The notes under the pieces are model-generated. The model was not told the DNA's origin, did not search any database, and was given only the letters and a program-made list of their open reading frames with translations. Position numbers and translations under genes: made by a program. Positions 35,378 through 44,093 of a stretch of DNA of 64,000 bases are shown one piece after another. Source of the DNA: Streptomyces oceani (GTDB lineage Bacteria > Actinomycetota > Actinomycetes > Streptomycetales > Streptomycetaceae); the NCBI RefSeq assembly GCF_001751245.1, contig NZ_LJGU01000151.1, positions 341-64,340 of the forward strand. The letters are read 5' to 3'. Every line of letters begins with the position of its first letter. Position 1 is the stretch's first letter.

Positions 35378-37447
35378 GTGAAAGACGAAGTCGTGACCCA
35401 CGCGACCACCCGGGTGGTCGAAGTGCCCGAGCTGACGAAGCCGGTCGCGCTCATCACCCTGGACAACGGGCTCGACCCCACCAAGCCCAACACCTTCGGC
35501 CGCGAGGGTCTCAGCAGCCTCGACGCGGCGTTCGACGCGGCACTGGCGACCGGCCCGGCAGCGATCGCGGTGACCGGCAAGCCCTCCTCCTTCTCCGTCG
35601 GTGCCGACCTGGCCGCGATCGGAATGGACCGGGACACCACGCTGACCATCGGCAAGCGCGGCCACGACGCGTTTCGCCGCTTCACCGACTCCGCGATTCC
35701 CACGTTCGCGCTCGTCAACGGAGTCGCTATCGGCGGCGGCCTGGAGCTCGCGCTGGCCTGCCACTACCGAGCGGTCGCCTCGGACGTCCCCGCGATCGGC
35801 TTCCCGGAGTGCGGCCTGGGACTCTTCCAGGGGTGGGGAGGCACGCAGCTGCTGCCGAATCTCGTCGGCGCGGACCACGCGGTCACCGTGATCATCGAGA
35901 ACGCCCTGAACAACAAGCTACTCCAACCACCGGAGGCCCTCGAACTGGGAATCGCTGACGTCCTGTTGGACCCCGCCGACTACCTCGACCAGTCACTGCG
36001 CTGGATCGCCGGCGTGGTCGACGGCGCGATAGAGGTGCCCCGTCCCGAGATGGACCGCGGCGCCGCCTGGGACGCGGCGATCGTACGGGCGCGCGGGATC
36101 GTCGAAGCCAGGACCCACGGCGCCTCGCCGGGGCCGGCGCGGGCCGTGGAACTGCTGGACTTCGCCCGACACAACGACCTGGACCGCGGCTACCCGGCCG
36201 AGTCCGAGGCCATGGCGGACGTGCTGCTGAGCGACGAACTGCGCGCCAGCCTCTACGCGATGACCCTGGTGCAGTTCCACGGCGTCCTGAGCCAGGACGC
36301 GCCCGACGGCGCCCCGGCGCGTCCGGTGAAGAGGCTCGGGATCGTCGGTGCGGGCCACGAGGCGTCCCAGCTGGCCCTGTTGGCCGTACGCCAGCTGGAC
36401 ATCCCGGTCGTGCTCACCGACCCCGACCAGGCACGCCTGGACGAGGCCGTGGGCCGCGTACGAGAAGAGGTCGAGACGCTACTCGACGATGAGCGGATCT
36501 CCCGGGACGAGGCCGACCGCGTCCGGTCACTGGTCTCCGGCTCACCGGACGACGAGGGGATCCGCGACGCGGACTTCGTCATCGAAACCGTGGACGAGGA
36601 CCTCTCGGTGAAGCAGCGGGTTCTCGCGGAGGTGGAGGAACACGTGTCGGCCGAATGCGTGCTGGCGACCACCACCTCCGCCCTGTCGGTCACGGAGATC
36701 GCCGGCGAACTGCGGCACCCGGAGCGGCTCGTGGGCTTCCACTCCGCCAACCCCATCGCGGAGCTGCCGCTGCTGGAGGTCATCCGGGCGGACCGGACCG
36801 ACGACGCCACGGTGGCCACGGCTGAGGCGTTGGGCGACGGCCTGGGGAAGTCCTGTGTACGGGTCTCCGGCGCGCCCGCCTCCGTGCTCCACCGGGTGCT
36901 GGCCCGCTTCCTGGGGGAGGTCGTGGCGACCCTGGACGAGGGCACGCCGTTCGAGGTGGCGGACCACGCGCTGGACTCGCTGGGCCTGTCGATGTCCCCG
37001 CTGGACCTGCTGCAGCTCATCGGCCCCCCGGTGGCGCTGCGCGTCACCGAGTCGCTGCACGGGTGCTTCCCCGACCGGTTCGCCGTGAGCGCCAACCTCC
37101 AACGACTCGTCGAGGCGGACAGGACCTCCGTGTGGCTCCGCGACGCCGAGGGCAACAAGACCCTCGACCCCGAGGTCGCGGCACTGTGGCGGACGGACTC
37201 GTCGCCCTCCACCTCAGCGGACGTACTGGACCGGGCGACGGCCGCTCTCGCCGACGAGATCCGGCGGCTGCTGGACGAGGGCGTGGTGGCCGAGCCGCAG
37301 GACGTCGACCGCTGCCTGATTCTGGGCGTCGGCTGGCCGTTCTGGCTCGGCGGGATCACACCGTACCTCGACCGGGCCGGCGTGTCGGAGCGGGTGACCG
37401 GCAGGAGGTTCCTGCCGCAGGGCGTCGCCAACGTTCCCGCGAACTAG
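35378..37447 (+). CDS. FadB-like bifunctional enoyl-CoA hydratase / 3-hydroxyacyl-CoA dehydrogenase
   Basis: 689 residues. GTG start with GGAGGGG 4 nt upstream; longer in-frame starts lack a ribosome site. The N-terminal crotonase domain has the oxyanion-hole region SFSVGADL (71-78), Glu123 in NGVAIGGGLE and Glu144 in FPECGLG, which match the two catalytic glutamates of FadB. The second half is a 3-hydroxyacyl-CoA dehydrogenase. Its His in GFHSANP fits the catalytic His, but the dinucleotide loop reads GAGHEA instead of GxGxxG, so cofactor binding may be altered. Family role: hydration then NAD-dependent oxidation of enoyl-CoA in beta-oxidation. Between a P450 and sugar genes beside a PKS it may serve precursor supply, or be an unrelated fatty-acid gene. 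It is convergent with rfbB. Confidence 0.85.
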   Translation: MKDEVVTHATTRVVEVPELTKPVALITLDNGLDPTKPNTFGREGLSSLDAAFDAALATGPAAIAVTGKPSSFSVGADLAAIGMDRDTTLTIGKRGHDAFRRFTDSAIPTFALVNGVAIGGGLELALACHYRAVASDVPAIGFPECGLGLFQGWGGTQLLPNLVGADHAVTVIIENALNNKLLQPPEALELGIADVLLDPADYLDQSLRWIAGVVDGAIEVPRPEMDRGAAWDAAIVRARGIVEARTHGASPGPARAVELLDFARHNDLDRGYPAESEAMADVLLSDELRASLYAMTLVQFHGVLSQDAPDGAPARPVKRLGIVGAGHEASQLALLAVRQLDIPVVLTDPDQARLDEAVGRVREEVETLLDDERISRDEADRVRSLVSGSPDDEGIRDADFVIETVDEDLSVKQRVLAEVEEHVSAECVLATTTSALSVTEIAGELRHPERLVGFHSANPIAELPLLEVIRADRTDDATVATAEALGDGLGKSCVRVSGAPASVLHRVLARFLGEVVATLDEGTPFEVADHALDSLGLSMSPLDLLQLIGPPVALRVTESLHGCFPDRFAVSANLQRLVEADRTSVWLRDAEGNKTLDPEVAALWRTDSSPSTSADVLDRATAALADEIRRLLDEGVVAEPQDVDRCLILGVGWPFWLGGITPYLDRAGVSERVTGRRFLPQGVANVPAN

Positions 37448-37530
37448 TCCCGTTCCGGTCGGCGGCGTGGGCCGCTGCTGGCTCCCCTAGCACGCCCGCG
37501 CCGTCCGCCGGGCGCCCGCCGGCTCCGCGG

Positions 37531-37568
37531 CCGCTCCGCGGGCAGGTGACCGCCCGGCTCCGGAGCGG
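37531..37568. terminator. candidate bidirectional terminator between convergent genes
   Basis: An outer stem CCGCTCC / GGAGCGG (37531-37537 with 37562-37568) encloses an inner 5-bp stem (37539-37543 with 37552-37556). It sits between the FadB-like gene and rfbB, which face each other. There is no U-tract, as is common in this group. Confidence 0.4.
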
Positions 37569-37691
37569 CCGGTTGACCATGACGTACGAGGTGCCGGGAG
37601 TCCGTCCGAGCTCATCACCGGTCGACGAGGCCGAGGCAGCCGGTCACGGCCGCCCGGCCCCTCCGCGAGGCCGGCACCACGGGGCGCCGGG

Positions 37692-38699
37692 TCACCCGAC
37701 CGCTCCCAGCTCGGCACGCTGTTGCAGCGGCTTCCACCAGTCCTGGTTCTCGCGGTACCAGTCGACGGTCTCGGCGAGGCCGGTGACGAAGTCCTTACGC
37801 GGCCGGTAGCCCAGCTCCAGGGTGATCTTGGTGCAGTCGACCGAGTAACGACGGTCGTGGCCCTGGCGGTCAGTGACGTACTCCACCGAGTCCCAGTCCG
37901 CCTCGCACGCCTCCAGCAGCAGCGAGGTCAGTTCCTTGTTGGTGAGTTCGGTGCCGCCGCCGATGTTGTAGACCTCGCCCGGACGGCCCTTCGCGCGGAC
38001 CAGCTCGATGCCCTGGACGTGATCGTCGATGTGCAGCCAGTCGCGGACGTTGAGCCCGTCGCCGTACAGCGGGACCGTCCGTCCCTGCATCAGCCGGGTG
38101 ATGAACAGCGGGATCAGCTTCTCGGGGAAGTGGTGATGGCCGTAGTTGTTGGAACAGCGGGTCACCCGTACGTCGAGACCGTGGGTGCGGTGGTAGGCGA
38201 GGGCGACGAGGTCGGCGGACGCCTTCGAGGCCGCGTAGGGCGAGTTGGGCGACAGCGGGTGGGACTCCGGCCAGGAGCCGTGCGGTATGGAGCCGTACAC
38301 CTCGTCCGTGGAGATGTGGACGAAGACGCCCCGGCCGTCGCCGTGGTGGCGCAGAGCCGCGTCGAGCAGGACCTGCGTCCCGCTGACGTTCGTCCGTACG
38401 AACTCGGCGGCGCCCCGTATCGACCGGTCCACGTGTGACTCCGCGGCGAAGTGCACGATCTGGTCGTGCTCGGCGACCAGTTGATCCACGACCTCGGCGT
38501 CGCAGACGTCACCCTTGACGAGGGAGAAACCGGGGTGTGCGCGCACCGGGTCGAGATTGGCCGGGTTGCCCGCGTAGGTCAGCTTGTCGAGCACGGTGAC
38601 CCGCGCTCCGTCGGGCCCGTCCGGGCCGAGCAGGGTGCGGACGTAGTGCGAGCCGATGAAGCCGGCACCACCGGTGACAAGAATCCTGTTGGTGTTCAC
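37692..38699 (-). CDS. rfbB: dTDP-glucose 4,6-dehydratase
   Basis: 335 residues, normal for RfbB/RmlB. Catalyses NAD-dependent conversion of dTDP-glucose to dTDP-4-keto-6-deoxyglucose, the branch point for deoxysugars. Seen: TGGAGFIGS nucleotide loop (9-17), the STDEVYG active-site strand with Thr131-Asp132-Glu133, and YxxxK with Tyr155 and Lys159. The GTG start at 38699 overlaps the TGA of rfbA (GTGA), so the two are translationally coupled. An upstream start at 38831 would lie inside rfbA and is rejected. Together with rfbA it supplies an activated deoxysugar. The later tailoring enzymes and the glycosyltransferase are not in the window. Confidence 0.95.
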   Translation of the reverse strand: MNTNRILVTGGAGFIGSHYVRTLLGPDGPDGARVTVLDKLTYAGNPANLDPVRAHPGFSLVKGDVCDAEVVDQLVAEHDQIVHFAAESHVDRSIRGAAEFVRTNVSGTQVLLDAALRHHGDGRGVFVHISTDEVYGSIPHGSWPESHPLSPNSPYAASKASADLVALAYHRTHGLDVRVTRCSNNYGHHHFPEKLIPLFITRLMQGRTVPLYGDGLNVRDWLHIDDHVQGIELVRAKGRPGEVYNIGGGTELTNKELTSLLLEACEADWDSVEYVTDRQGHDRRYSVDCTKITLELGYRPRKDFVTGLAETVDWYRENQDWWKPLQQRAELGAVG

Positions 38700-39763
38700 G
38701 ACGAGATACGCACCTTGCTGTGGTCGCCGAGAACCAGCCGATGGGCCGCCCGTACGCCGGTGGCGGGGGTGACTTCCGCCTTCTGCCCGATCAACGAGCC
38801 CTCGATCCGGCGGACCCCCCGGACCGTGCACTCCGCCAGGATGATGGAGAACTCTATCTCGCTGGACTCGATCCGACAGTCCGGGGCTATCGAGGTGGAG
38901 GGGCCGACGTAGGAATCGACGACCAGCGTGTTCGCGCCGATCACGGCCGGTCCCACGATCCGCGAGCCCCGGATCTCGGCGCCGGCTTCGATCGTGACCT
39001 GGCCGATGATCTCGCTGTCCGCGTCGACCCAGCCGTCGACACGGCCCCCGACCCGTTCCAGTACGGCCCGGTTGACCTCGAGCATGTCGATGACGTTCCC
39101 GGTGTCCTTCCAGTAACCGGAGATGGTCGTGGACCGGACGTCACACCGGTGGTCGATGAGCCACTGCAGGGCGTCCGTGATCTCCAACTCGCCGCGCGCG
39201 GACGGTTCGATCCCGCGCACGGCCTCGTGCACGGCCGGAGTCAGAAGGAACGCGCCGACCAGCGCCAGATCACTGCGCGGGACGGCCGGCTTCTCCTCCA
39301 GGTTCACCACCTTGCCCGAGACGTCGAGTTCGGCGACGCCGAAGGCGCTGGGGTCGGGCACCTTGGTGAGCAGGATCTGCGCGTCCGGACGGCTGCTCCG
39401 GAACTCGTCCACGAGATCCGCGATGCCGCCGACGATGAAGTTGTCCCCGAGGTACATGACGAAGTCCTCGTCACCAAGGAACTCCCTGGCGATCAGGACG
39501 GCGTGGGCGAGGCCGAGGGGCGCCGACTGCCGGATGTAGGTGATGTCGAGACCGAAGGCGGAGCCGTCACCGACCGCCCGTTCGATCTCGGAGGCCGTGT
39601 CGCCGACGACGATGCCGACGTCGGTGATGCCTGCCTCCGCGATGGCCTCCAGTCCGTAGAAGAGGACGGGCTTGTTCGCCACGAGGACGAGCTGCTTGGC
39701 ACAAGTGTGGGTGATAGGCCGCAGGCGGGTCCCAGCCCCACCGGACAGTACGAGAGCCTTCAT
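38696..39763 (-). CDS. rfbA: glucose-1-phosphate thymidylyltransferase (long StrD-type)
   Basis: 355 residues. Joins glucose-1-phosphate and dTTP to dTDP-glucose, the first step of deoxysugar supply. The nucleotidyltransferase signature GGAGTRLRP (8-16) is at the N-terminus and the EEKP motif follows. The C-terminal third has hexapeptide-like repeats (IIGQVTIEAGAEIRGSRIVG region), which identifies the long StrD form of antibiotic clusters rather than the short RmlA. The ATG at 39763 begins MKALVLSGG. No Shine-Dalgarno sequence precedes it, but TAGACT lies at 39772-39777 on the coding strand, so a leaderless or near-leaderless transcript is possible. First gene of a two-gene operon with rfbB. 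Confidence 0.95.
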   Translation of the reverse strand: MKALVLSGGAGTRLRPITHTCAKQLVLVANKPVLFYGLEAIAEAGITDVGIVVGDTASEIERAVGDGSAFGLDITYIRQSAPLGLAHAVLIAREFLGDEDFVMYLGDNFIVGGIADLVDEFRSSRPDAQILLTKVPDPSAFGVAELDVSGKVVNLEEKPAVPRSDLALVGAFLLTPAVHEAVRGIEPSARGELEITDALQWLIDHRCDVRSTTISGYWKDTGNVIDMLEVNRAVLERVGGRVDGWVDADSEIIGQVTIEAGAEIRGSRIVGPAVIGANTLVVDSYVGPSTSIAPDCRIESSEIEFSIILAECTVRGVRRIEGSLIGQKAEVTPATGVRAAHRLVLGDHSKVRISS

Positions 39764-39813
39764 GCCGGCGCAGTCTAGGTGTTGCGGACCGGGCGGGGCG
39801 ATCAGCCCCTGGA

Positions 39814-39848
39814 GACGGGCCCGGGGCATGCGCGCGCCCGGGCCCGTC
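39814..39848 (-). terminator. strong hairpin terminator downstream of the SDR gene
   Basis: A perfect 12-bp stem GACGGGCCCGGG / CCCGGGCCCGTC (39814-39825 with 39837-39848) with an 11-nt loop. It lies between the SDR stop and the rfbA start, so it separates the two minus-strand transcription units. Confidence 0.6.
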
Positions 39849-39959
39849 CGACCGACTCGGTGTCAGCCGACCGGACGCCGCGTCAGGCCAGTGACGGACA
39901 ACGTCAGCCAGTGACCCACCCGTGCTCACGCCCGGGCCCGGGTCGCTGCTCGCTCAACC

Positions 39960-40778
39960 TCAGCCCGGCGCCATCCGGCTGAGGGCCTCCCACGCCTCGT
40001 ACTGCTCGGCACGGGCCTTGTGCATCTCCTGGACCTGGTCGTACGACCGGTCGCCCACGATCAGGCGGCGCGGCGGGTCCGCCAGCTCAACCAGCTTCAT
40101 GAGGACGGGAGGCACGGTGCTGGGGTCCGGGGCCACCTCGTCGCCCCACATCTCGGCCATCCGGGCACGCAACGCCTCGTACGCCGGGTCGGGCTCGGTC
40201 ATCGTGACGCCCGCGGTGAACAGACCCGTGTCATAGCCGCCCATCTGCAGCACGGTGACCTTCACCCCGAACGGCTCGGCCTCCATCGCCACCGCCTCGC
40301 TGACGGAGTCGAGCGCCGCCTTCCCCGCCCCGTACAGCCCGACGGACGCCATACCACCCACGGTCATCGACGTGACCTGAAGCAGGTGTCCGAAGCCCTG
40401 CGCACGGAGATGCGGGAGCACGGCCTGGGTCACCCACACCGCACCGAGGAAGTTGACGTCGAGATGGGCCCTGATCTGCTCCTCCGTGGCTTCCTCCAGC
40501 ATGCCGTACAGCAGGCCGCCGGCGTTGTTGACCACGACGTCCAACTGCCCGAGCGTCGCGAGTGCTTGCTCGACTCCCGCGAACACCGCTCGGCGATCGG
40601 ACACGTCCAGAGGAAGCCGTACGAGATCGTCCGGATACTCGTCAGCCAGCCCGGCGAGTGGCTCAACGTCCCGAGCGACCGCGACCACCCGGTCTCCGTT
40701 GGACAACGCGGCCTCAACCAGCGCACGGCCCAGGCCACGAGAGCCGCCCGTGATGAACCAACACCTGCCACCCGCCAC
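39960..40778 (-). CDS. short-chain dehydrogenase/reductase
   Basis: 272 residues, the classical SDR size. Seen: TGGSRGLG cofactor loop (10-17), NNAG, the catalytic Ser in TSMTVGG, and YGAGK supplying Tyr and Lys. The GTG at 40778 is chosen because AAGGAG lies 8 nt upstream; a GTG at 40787 sits on the ribosome site itself. NADP preference is suggested by the basic residue in the loop. It is separated from rfbA by a strong hairpin and so is probably its own transcription unit. It could act on the polyketide or be a general oxidoreductase; the substrate is not readable. Confidence 0.85.
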   Translation of the reverse strand: MAGGRCWFITGGSRGLGRALVEAALSNGDRVVAVARDVEPLAGLADEYPDDLVRLPLDVSDRRAVFAGVEQALATLGQLDVVVNNAGGLLYGMLEEATEEQIRAHLDVNFLGAVWVTQAVLPHLRAQGFGHLLQVTSMTVGGMASVGLYGAGKAALDSVSEAVAMEAEPFGVKVTVLQMGGYDTGLFTAGVTMTEPDPAYEALRARMAEMWGDEVAPDPSTVPPVLMKLVELADPPRRLIVGDRSYDQVQEMHKARAEQYEAWEALSRMAPG

Positions 40779-41140
40779 GGAATTCACTCCTTCACTCCAG
40801 AACGACACCGGAACCCCGCCCCGCCACGACCGGACGGAGCAACCCGGCTCGGCACAGACGCTAGACCAACGCCCGAGCCCGTACCAAGGAGTTGGGCCAG
40901 CTGGCAGGATCAGCACGCTGGTCGGACACGTGAGGTCGGCCCGCGGACGGCCGAGGGTACTCCCCTGCCCCTGCACCACAGACCTGCCCGGCACCACAGA
41001 CGTCACCGAAGAGAAGCACCGCGAATGGTCACCGTTTCGGCGGCGAGGTCGACGTCCACGTTGCTGACGCGGGGGCCGCGGAGAGGTCCTCGGTGAAGCT
41101 GCCGACGCAGTGCCACAGCTCACACCGGTGACGTGAGCAC
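40779..41140. other. intergenic region, no gene seen
   Basis: About 360 bp upstream of the SDR gene and downstream of the sodF terminator. Only shadow-type open frames occur. A weak minus-strand promoter (TTGGTA, 18 nt, TAGCGT) can be drawn near 40860-40890, but it is not convincing. Confidence 0.4.
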
Positions 41141-41178
41141 GGAGGGTTCCCGCGGGTGGCTGTCCGCGGGAACCCTCC
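41141..41178 (-). terminator. sodF terminator
   Basis: A perfect 15-bp stem GGAGGGTTCCCGCGG / CCGCGGGAACCCTCC (41141-41155 with 41164-41178) around an 8-nt loop, about 65 bp past the sodF stop in the direction of transcription. Confidence 0.75.
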
Positions 41179-41241
41179 CTTACTGCCTGCCGGTGAGCGG
41201 TGAGAAGACGATCACGAGCAGGACACTCGCGCGCTACTCCG

Positions 41242-41883
41242 TCACGGGGCGAGCAGCAGGTTGTCACCGCGCTGCTTCGCCGCGGTGTAGCGCTTGGCCA
41301 CGTCCTGCCAGTTGACGACCTTCCACATGGCTTCGATGAAGTCGACTTTCTGGTTCTTGTACTGCAGGTAGAAAGCGTGCTCCCAGGCGTCGAAGACCAG
41401 GATCGGGGTCGAGCCCTGGCCGACGTTGCCCTGGTGGTCGTAGATCTGCTCGACGATGAGGCGGCCGGTGACCGGCTCGTACGCGAGCACGCCCCAGCCC
41501 GAACCCTGGGTGGTGGCCGAGGCCTTCGTCATCTGCGCCTTGAACTTCGCGAACGAGCCGAAGGACTCCGCGATGGCGTCCGCCAGCTCGCCCGTGCCGT
41601 CCTTCTCCAGCGGCTCGCCACCGCCGTCGCCGGACATGTTGTGCCAGTAGATGCTGTGCAGGATGTGACCGGACAGGTGAAACGCCAGGTTTTTCTCCAG
41701 TCCGTTGATCGAGCCCCAGGAGTCCTTGTCCCGGGCCTCTTCCAGCTGTTCGAGGGTGTCGTTGGCACCCTTCACGTACGCCGCGTGGTGCTTGTCGTGG
41801 TGCAGCTCGATGATCTCGGGACTGATGACCGGGGCCAGCTCCGCGTAGTCGTACGGAAGCTCCGGAAGTGTGTAAAGCGCCAT
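41242..41883 (-). CDS. sodF: iron(-zinc) superoxide dismutase
   Basis: 213 residues, full length for the Fe/Mn SOD family. Converts superoxide to oxygen and hydrogen peroxide in the cytoplasm. The four metal ligands are present: His28 (ELHHDKHH), His76 (HILHSIYW), Asp165 and His169 (VFDAWEHAFY). The ATG at 41883 has GGAGG upstream; an in-frame extension to 42060 has none and would run through the promoter region. In Streptomyces the Fe enzyme is repressed by nickel through Nur, and a candidate operator overlaps the promoter here. Not obviously part of the PKS cluster or of the mobile elements on its right. Confidence 0.95.
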   Translation of the reverse strand: MALYTLPELPYDYAELAPVISPEIIELHHDKHHAAYVKGANDTLEQLEEARDKDSWGSINGLEKNLAFHLSGHILHSIYWHNMSGDGGGEPLEKDGTGELADAIAESFGSFAKFKAQMTKASATTQGSGWGVLAYEPVTGRLIVEQIYDHQGNVGQGSTPILVFDAWEHAFYLQYKNQKVDFIEAMWKVVNWQDVAKRYTAAKQRGDNLLLAP

Positions 41884-41899
41884 GTTCAACGTCCTCCGA

Positions 41900-41928
41900 C
41901 CTCTATTGCGAATGCCATGCACCTGCAA
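41900..41928 (-). promoter_or_regulatory. candidate sodF promoter with an overlapping Nur-like operator
   Basis: On the coding strand TTGCAG (41923-41928), 17 nt, then TAGAGG (41900-41905) make a promoter. The stretch 41906-41928 begins TTGC and ends GCAA and contains TGCATGGCA, so it is an imperfect inverted repeat lying across the -35 and spacer. Its TTGCA/GCAA half sites resemble the TTGC-type half sites reported for the nickel regulator Nur in Streptomyces. Binding is inferred. Confidence 0.4.
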
Positions 41929-41973
41929 GCTAACAGTTGGAGAGGATGACTTGTGGTCATGCCTTGGCCCTGA

Positions 41974-42874
41974 GGGTTCCTTCAGAATGATCTTGTGTGG
42001 CACGGTGGGAGTGTGTAACTGACCGCGTGTGCGGGGTGTTGGTGGCACGGACGAAGCCATGGGAGGTCAGTGACGAGTTGTGGGCGGTGCTCGAGTCGTT
42101 ACTTCCGAAGCCGCAGCGGCGGTTCCGACCTCCGGGCCGTAAGCGGATCGATGACCGCAGGACGCACCTCAGGGGGTCCTGTTCGTGCTCTACACCGGTA
42201 TTCAGTGGGAGTACCCGCCACGGGAGCTGGGCTGTGGATCGGGTCCGACGTGCTGGCGTCGGCTGGCGCAGTAAGCAGGAGGCGGGACTGTGGGAGGAGT
42301 TGCAGCAGGTACTGCTGGCCCGGCTGCGGACGGCGGACCGGCTGGACTCTCCCGCGCGACCGTGGACGCCTCGCACGTGCAGGCCAAGCGGGGGCGAAGC
42401 CGCCCAAAACTCGGACCGAGTCCGGTTGACCCGGGGACGGCCGGGCTCGAAGCGTCATGTCCTCACTGACGGGCACGGGACACCGCTACGGGTGTCGCTG
42501 ACCGGCGGAAACCGCAACGACGTCACCCAGGTGCTGCCCCTGTTCGACACCGCCTCGGCGGTGGGCGGCAAGCGAGGCCGTCCACGCCGCGAGCCCGGGG
42601 CGGGTGTGTGCCAACCCGCGCCTACGACCACGGATATCTATCGGCGTCGACTGCGCGAGCACGACATCACCCCCGCCTCGCCGCCGCGGCACAGAACACG
42701 ATTCCGGCCTGGGCCGCACCCGCTGGGTCGCCGAAGCGGCCCTCTCCTGGCGGCACGGACCCCGATGCCTGCGCATCCGCTGGGAGACCCGCGACGACAT
42801 CCCATGACAGCTTCCTCCAACTCGCCCACCGCATGACCCACGCCCGCAAGATCCCAGCATTCTGAAAGGACCCC
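41974..42874 (+). mobile_element. IS5-family insertion sequence remnant
   Basis: 901 bp with imperfect ends: GGGTTCCTTCAGAATG on the left and, reversed, GGGGTCCTTTCAGAATG on the right (42858-42874), differing by one substitution and one gap. Both ends are flanked by TGA (41971-41973 and 42875-42877), a plausible 3-bp target duplication. The transposase inside is broken in several places, so the element is dead. Confidence 0.7.
42036..42865 (+). pseudogene. IS5-family transposase pseudogene
   Basis: Family-typical pieces appear in changing frames: WEVSDELWAVLESLLPKP near the start, GVLFVLYTGIQWEYPPRELG in another frame, then EAGLWEELQQVLLARLRTAD, GRPGSKRHVLTDGHGTPL, SLTGGNRNDVTQ and GGKRGRPRR back in the first frame. 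RIRWETRDDI appears near the end in a third. At least four frame changes and a loss near the C-terminal catalytic Glu region are visible. A single programmed frameshift, known in some IS5 groups, would not explain this. Confidence 0.8.
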
Positions 42875-42879
42875 TGAGG

Positions 42880-43140
42880 CAAAGCCTGTTCACAGTGGCC
42901 GCGGCCTACTTCTCCACTGCGGCCTGGTCCTGTGTGGACGCACGACAACTCGACCGGGCGCAGGAACATTTGAATGAGGGACTGAGACTGGCAGGGATGT
43001 CGCAAGACCCAGCGGCACAGATACGGGTTTGGAACTCCACTTTTATGCTGGCGCACCAACGACAACTAACCGCGCCATGGCCACAGCGCACCTCGTCGTC
43101 GCCCAGCTTCACCAAGGCGCGATCGAACAGAGCTGCGCTA
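42880..43140 (+). pseudogene. fragment of an XRE/TPR-type regulator
   Basis: The frame starting near 42895 reads FSTAAWSCVDARQLDRAQEH, then AGMSQDPAAQIRVWNSTFML, which I recognise as the tetratricopeptide half of the Streptomyces XRE-family regulators. Around 43070 the similarity moves to another frame (TAHLVVAQLHQGAIEQSCAT) and then fades. There is no N-terminal HTH, and the fragment starts right after the IS5 remnant. A broken gene, not expected to be functional. Confidence 0.5.
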
Positions 43141-44093
43141 CCACAGCCGACATCTTCGATCGGCGGGCTACCCGCCAAGGCCGCGTTCCCTCACACATGG
43201 GCCCGTACGCCCAGCACGGTCACCAACCCAAGCGAGATCGCCGCGTTGACCTCGACACCTGTCGGAGCGTAGAGCCCTCAGCACCTCACCAACTAACCCG
43301 GCTACACGTGCCCAAGTGTTAGAGTTGTGCCAAGATTGACTCTTAAGACTCTATTCTTGCCTCTGGCAATCATCGCAACATAGGCAGGTCCAGGCCGCAC
43401 GCAGGTCTGGGCTCCGGAACCACCCGGAGCCCAGACACGTTGCGTGTGCCCAGGGCGAGGTCCGGCCGACTTGTACCCGGTCGGACCCGCCTTGCGGCGG
43501 TCTCGACTCAGCCCGGCCCACCTAGCCCCATCACGCGGGACTCATCCCGCGAGAGCCTCCACGCACCCGGCAACAGCGGAAACTGCGACCAGAAGCGCAA
43601 GCATCAGTTCGAATCGCTGCGTTCGCGTGAAACGACTGCGCTGCGGCTCCTCGCCCTCTTGTGTTGCCATACCTGACCTGACCCCTTCCTGCGTTGGTTT
43701 GCTCGCTGATGCGAGCCGCCCCTTTTGAGGCGGTGCTTGGGCAAGTCGGGGTCAAGTCAGGTACGACCTTACCGGACTTGATCGGCATAGAACTGCCACA
43801 ACTTGTAGCAGTTCACCCCCACTTAGTCGCCACTTCCAACTGGGGCACGTTCGAGGAACTGAGCCACGAGAACGGCGACAAGAGGGTAGCCGTGTCGCTC
43901 TGAACCGTCGAAATCCCCACGTTGATTACATGCAAGGGCAATTTGCCCTATTTTACGTGAGTTTGACAAGCATCAAGTTGCTACCGTTTAGCATTCCTGA
44001 TGGACATTCGCAATAGCTCCTCTTCCCCACTTTGTCACCACTTCTAAGTGGAACAGGTTCGAAGCTCCTCAACCAAAAACTGAAAAGGGGTGA
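43141..44093. other. decayed region without intact genes
   Basis: About 950 bp of lower GC content than the surroundings. No open frame has a recognisable product. Two diverged copies of a segment of about 80 bp occur at 43,825-43,905 and 44,035-44,110; each runs from CCACTT through GTTCGA to a purine-rich stretch ending (A/G)TCGC-CTGA. The second copy leads into the tape-measure fragment. This looks like prophage debris. Confidence 0.45.

Noticed and set aside
42036..42865. IS5 transposase as a functional two-frame gene with programmed frameshift
   Set aside because: More than one frame change and missing C-terminal catalytic sequence point to decay.
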